Shown here: piece by piece, positions 50,915 to 53,586 of the stretch
How the letters are laid out: each line of letters opens with the position of its first letter
How positions within the stretch are numbered: position 1 is the first letter of the stretch
Assembly: GCF_002939385.1 (NCBI RefSeq)
Contig: NZ_MULI01000048.1
Span: 1-53,586 of the forward strand
DNA length: 53,586 nt
Direction: 5' to 3'
Source of the DNA: Streptomyces sp. MH60
GTDB lineage: Bacteria > Actinomycetota > Actinomycetes > Streptomycetales > Streptomycetaceae
The notes under the pieces: generated by a model
What the model was told of the DNA's origin: nothing
The model's database searches: none
Seen by the model: the letters and a program-made list of their open reading frames with translations, nothing else
Program-made: the position numbers and the translations under genes

Positions 50915-51600
50915 CAGCGGACACCACCCGTCTGGGAGGTGCCGGACTGGGAAGTGCCGGGCTGGGAAGTGCCGGCCTGGGGGTTTCCCGGCTGGGACGC
51001 CTCGCCCGCGCGGGCCGCCTTGGCCTTGCGGGACAGGACGATGGCGCCGACCAGGGCGGCGAGGAGGAGGACCGAGAGGGCCTCGAAGGGGAGGACCCAG
51101 TTCTGGAACAGGCTCGCTCCGGTGACGGCGGTGGAGCCTGCGGCCGGACCGTCCAGGTCGATCCAGGTGGTGCGGAAGGCGTCGACGACGACCCACACCA
51201 GGGCCGCCGCCGAGGCGACGGCCACGGTGAGCGCGGCCCAGCGGTTGCCGGAGTCGGCGTCCGGGGACCGGCCGATGGGCGCCCTGGTGAGCATCAGCCC
51301 GAACAGGATGAGGACGACGACGGCACCGACGTAGATGAGGACCTGGACCCAGGCGATGAACTCGGCGGTGAGCAGCAGGTATTCGACGGCGAGGCCGCCC
51401 AGGGCCACCACGAGCCACAGGGCGGCGAGGACGAGCTGGCGGGTGGTGACGGTGATGACGGCGGCTCCGAGGGTGACCAGGCCGACGAGGAGGAAGGCGA
51501 TCTCCACGCCGGTCGGCGACAGGAAGCCGTGGGATCCGGCGGCGGTGGTCGTGGGGTGCGCGGACGCGGCGAGGTGGCCGACGGTCGCTGCGAGGGTCAT
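50914..51600 (-). CDS. nuoJ: NADH-quinone oxidoreductase subunit J-like, with repeat tail
   Basis: 228 aa from the ATG at 51600, overlapping the nuoI stop as ATGA. Five helices, including the pi-bulge helix TM3 (FIAWVQVLIYVGAVVVLILFGLML) with the conserved Y-V-G-A. The last ~28 residues form a Gln/Pro/Gly/Thr/Ser repeat (QPGTS-like pentads) encoded by 15-bp tandem units at 50931-51000. The tail follows a basic RKAKAARAGE segment and is presumably cytoplasmic and disordered. Confidence 0.94.
   Translation of the reverse strand: MTLAATVGHLAASAHPTTTAAGSHGFLSPTGVEIAFLLVGLVTLGAAVITVTTRQLVLAALWLVVALGGLAVEYLLLTAEFIAWVQVLIYVGAVVVLILFGLMLTRAPIGRSPDADSGNRWAALTVAVASAAALVWVVVDAFRTTWIDLDGPAAGSTAVTGASLFQNWVLPFEALSVLLLAALVGAIVLSRKAKAARAGEASQPGNPQAGTSQPGTSQSGTSQTGGVR
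50931..51000. repeat. 15-bp tandem repeat encoding the NuoJ tail
   Basis: Units TCTGGGAGGTGCCGG (50931), ACTGGGAAGTGCCGG (50946), GCTGGGAAGTGCCGG (50961) and CCTGGGGGTTTCCCG (50976), plus a partial unit to 51000. They keep frame and encode degenerate pentapeptides at the C-terminus of NuoJ. Confidence 0.85.
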
Positions 51601-52193
51601 GACCGGTCCTCCTCTCCGGGCTGGTCCGTCTGTCCGGATTGGTCGGTCTGCCCGGGCTGGTCCGTCCGTGGCTGCGCGGCCAGCTTGTCGGCGGCCTTGC
51701 GGGCGGCGGCGAGTTCCTTGGGCTCCTCCGCGCCGGCGTCGAGGGCGGGCGGGGCCGGCACGGTCCACATCCACTCGCGGAGCTTGTCCCGCTCGTGGGT
51801 GAGCTCGCGGATGTCGGTCTCGGCGTACTCGAACTCCGGGGACCAGAACAGGGCGTCGAAAGGACAGACCTCGATGCAGATACCGCAGTACATGCACAGG
51901 GAGAAGTCGATGGCGAACCGGTCGAGGACGTTGCGGCTGCGGTCACGCCCGCCGGGGGTGGCCGCCGGGACCGTCTCCTTGTGGGAGTCGATGTAGATGC
52001 ACCAGTCGGGGCACTCGCGGGCGCACAGCATGCAGACCGTGCAGTTCTCCTCGAACAGGCCGATCACACCGCGGGTACGGGGCGGCAGTTCGGGCTGGGC
52101 GTCCGGGTACTGCTCGGTGACGGTCTTCCTCGTCATCGTGCGCAGGGTGACGGCCAGGCCCTTGGCCAGGCCGCTGCCGGGGACGGGGGCCAT
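51597..52193 (-). CDS. nuoI: NADH-quinone oxidoreductase subunit I-like (2 x [4Fe-4S])
   Basis: 198 aa from the ATG at 52193, overlapping the nuoH stop (TAATG). Two ferredoxin motifs are present: CTVCMLCARECPDWCIYI and CMYCGICIEVCPFDALFW, which hold clusters N6a and N6b that pass electrons towards N2. The N-terminal LRTMTRKTVTEQYPD and GVIGLFEENC are typical. The last ~22 residues are a Thr/Asp/Gln/Pro/Gly repeat encoded by 18-bp units at 51616-51669, absent from standard NuoI. Confidence 0.95.
   Translation of the reverse strand: MAPVPGSGLAKGLAVTLRTMTRKTVTEQYPDAQPELPPRTRGVIGLFEENCTVCMLCARECPDWCIYIDSHKETVPAATPGGRDRSRNVLDRFAIDFSLCMYCGICIEVCPFDALFWSPEFEYAETDIRELTHERDKLREWMWTVPAPPALDAGAEEPKELAAARKAADKLAAQPRTDQPGQTDQSGQTDQPGEEDRS
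51616..51669. repeat. 18-bp tandem repeat encoding the NuoI tail
   Basis: Three units: CCGGGCTGGTCCGTCTGT (51616), CCGGATTGGTCGGTCTGC (51634) and CCGGGCTGGTCCGTCCGT (51652). They encode hexapeptides of the type TDQ-P/S-G-Q and preserve frame. Confidence 0.85.
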
Positions 52194-53161
52194 TACGCGA
52201 TCACCACCTTGACGATGCCGGTGAGGGCGATCTGGGCGAGGGAGAGGGGGACGAGGAGCGTCCAGGACAGTCTCTGGAGCTGGTCCTCGCGCAGCCGCGG
52301 GTAGGTGACGCGCAGCCAGATCACGACGAAGGCGAGGACGGCCGCCTTGAGCAGGGTCCACACCCAGCCGAGGCCGTCGTCGCCCCAGGGGCCGTGCCAG
52401 CCGCCCAGGAAGAGGACGGTGGTCAGACCGCACAGGACGACGATCCCGGCGTACTCGGCGAGGAGGAACAGGGCGAAGCGCAGGCCGGTGTACTCGGTGT
52501 AGGCGCCGAAGATGATCTCCGAGTCGGCGACCGGCATGTCGAACGGGGGCCGCTGCAGTTCGGCCAGCCCGGCGACGAAGAAGACGATCGCGCCGACGAT
52601 CTGCCAGGGCAGCCACCACCACTCGAAGGCGTCGAGGATGCCGACGAGGGAGACGGTGCCGGCCGCCATGGCCACGGAGGCCGCGGTCAGCAGCATCGGG
52701 AGTTCGTACGCGAGGAGCTGGGCGGCGGTACGCAGGCCGCCGAGGAGGGAGAACTTGTTCGCGGAGGACCAGCCGGCCATGAGCGAGCCGAGGACGCCCA
52801 CGCCCATGACGGCGAGGACGAAGAAGACGCCGGCGTCGACGGCCTGACCGACCGCGCCCTCTCCGGGCCCGACCGGGATGGCCAGGAGGACCAGGAGGTA
52901 CGGCAGCAGGGCCACGGCCGGGGCGAGCTGGAAGATGCGGCGGTCCGCGTCGGCGGGGACCACGTCCTCCTTCTGCGCGAACTTCACGCCGTCCGCGACG
53001 AGCTGGGCCCAGCCGTGGAAGCCACCCGCGTACATGGGGCCCAGGCGGCCCTGCATGTGGGCCATCACCTTGTGCTCGGTCTGGCCGACGATCAGGGGGA
53101 ACGCGAGGAAGACGACGAAGACGACCAGCAGGCGCAGGGTGACGTCGAGCGCGTCGTTCAC
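52193..53161 (-). CDS. nuoH: NADH-quinone oxidoreductase subunit H-like
   Basis: 322 aa from a GTG at 53161, overlapping the upstream cistron's stop as GTGA. Eight helices of the quinone-site/proton-channel subunit. The conserved first loop is GRLGPMYAGGFHGWAQLVADGVKFAQKEDVVPADADR, and the acidic funnel includes ELQRPPFDMPVADSEIIFGAYTEYTGLRFALFLLAEY. In canonical NuoH the latter reads 'E-A-E-S-E-L-V-x-G-F-x-x-E-Y-S'; here V-A-D-S-E-I-I-F-G-A-Y-T-E-Y-T retains the acidic positions with changes. This fits the divergent second nuo set. Confidence 0.95.
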   Translation of the reverse strand: MNDALDVTLRLLVVFVVFLAFPLIVGQTEHKVMAHMQGRLGPMYAGGFHGWAQLVADGVKFAQKEDVVPADADRRIFQLAPAVALLPYLLVLLAIPVGPGEGAVGQAVDAGVFFVLAVMGVGVLGSLMAGWSSANKFSLLGGLRTAAQLLAYELPMLLTAASVAMAAGTVSLVGILDAFEWWWLPWQIVGAIVFFVAGLAELQRPPFDMPVADSEIIFGAYTEYTGLRFALFLLAEYAGIVVLCGLTTVLFLGGWHGPWGDDGLGWVWTLLKAAVLAFVVIWLRVTYPRLREDQLQRLSWTLLVPLSLAQIALTGIVKVVIA

Positions 53162-53586
53162 TGCGGGCCTCCTGGGGAGTTCGGCGGGTCGGGCGGGGTG
53201 TCGGTGTCACCCGGGGCCTCAGGCTCCTGGGGAGACTCCGGCTCGCGGGAGGCTTCTGACCCGTCGTCGGGAGCGGCCGGTGACTCTTCGGCAGCCCCCG
53301 GCTCCCCGGCGGCGGCAGGCTCGTCGAACGCCGGGCGGGCGTGGTGCCACGGGGCGTCCGGGCTGCGCGGTGTCGTGGGCGTCGGCTTCGCGGCCGGTTC
53401 CTCGGTGGGCGAGGCGGGAGTGCCGGTGGCGTCGCCGTCCCGGGTGCCGCCGCCGGGACCCGCGTCGTCCGGCTGCCCGGCGTCAGAGGCGTCCCGCCGG
53501 CTCGCCGAGCCCTGCGACGCGCTCCGGCCACGCCGGGGGCCCGCGGTACCGGCGACGTCCTGCTGCCCGGCGGCCGTGTCGGCGGC
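53158..53586 (-). CDS. C-terminal part of the cistron preceding nuoH (disordered tail)
   Basis: A 142-codon open frame runs from the window edge to a TGA at 53158, overlapping the nuoH GTG as GTGA, so it belongs to the same operon. The visible part is all low complexity, rich in Pro, Ala, Glu, Asp, Gly and Ser, with one more conserved-looking segment (DAPWHHARPAFDEP). By gene order it is probably a hydrophilic subunit such as NuoC or NuoD carrying a long tail, but no subunit signature lies inside the window. Confidence 0.65.
   Translation of the reverse strand, partial: AADTAAGQQDVAGTAGPRRGRSASQGSASRRDASDAGQPDDAGPGGGTRDGDATGTPASPTEEPAAKPTPTTPRSPDAPWHHARPAFDEPAAAGEPGAAEESPAAPDDGSEASREPESPQEPEAPGDTDTPPDPPNSPGGPQ

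Overview
High-GC actinobacterial chromosome, almost certainly Streptomyces. Codon usage is strongly GC3-biased and produces long antisense shadow frames. GTG/TTG starts are frequent. RpoB (1161 aa), NusG with an acidic N-terminal extension, HtpX (287 aa) and the gene order all match the core Streptomyces region running from tuf/rpsL through rpoBC and rplJL to secE, murB, rpmG and a nuo cluster. No IS element, prophage, CRISPR array or biosynthetic cluster was seen.

Layout. 1-6 kb: a truncated membrane-anchored protein, then a NarL-type response regulator and histidine kinase divergent from an ABC ATPase/FtsX permease pair (a putative envelope-stress or peptide-sensing module). 6-10.7 kb: the str operon rpsL-rpsG-fusA-tuf on the minus strand with a clear promoter. 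10.7-13.6 kb: a dolichyl-phosphate-mannose-synthase-like glycosyltransferase divergent from a PIG-V-like membrane mannosyltransferase, plus a DUF3592-like protein. 13.7-23.1 kb: rplJ-rplL-rpoB-rpoC with leader hairpin, promoters and terminators. 23.1-25.1 kb: two paralogous LppX/LolA-like lipoproteins wedged between rplJL and rplKA. 25.2-28.1 kb: tRNA-Trp-secE-nusG-rplK-rplA.

28.3-37.6 kb: aspartate aminotransferase, adenosine deaminase, two TetR regulators each with visible operators (one controlling a divergent NAD(P)-binding protein, one an EmrB/QacA-type exporter), murB, a DUF3291 protein behind an unusual AC-rich minisatellite, a MaoC hydratase pair and rpmG with tRNA-Met and tRNA-Thr. 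38-45.1 kb: a divergent amidohydrolase, an NAD(P)-binding protein, tRNA-Tyr (the SLP1-type attachment site, here empty), YajQ, a GlsB/YeaQ-like protein, an APC permease, a SUKH/SMI1 protein, YccF and HtpX. 45.4-53.6 kb: a tightly overlapping nuoH-I-J-K-L-M-N set, probably the second, NADH-module-less complex I cluster of Streptomyces, preceded by the disordered C-terminus of another cistron.

Most genes are housekeeping. The points most worth checking are Asn442 in the rifampicin pocket of RpoB, the duplicated junction between the ABC ATPase and permease, the two TetR/operator circuits, the AC-rich repeat, the in-frame repeat tails on NuoI and NuoJ, and an amidohydrolase that seems to have lost catalytic residues.
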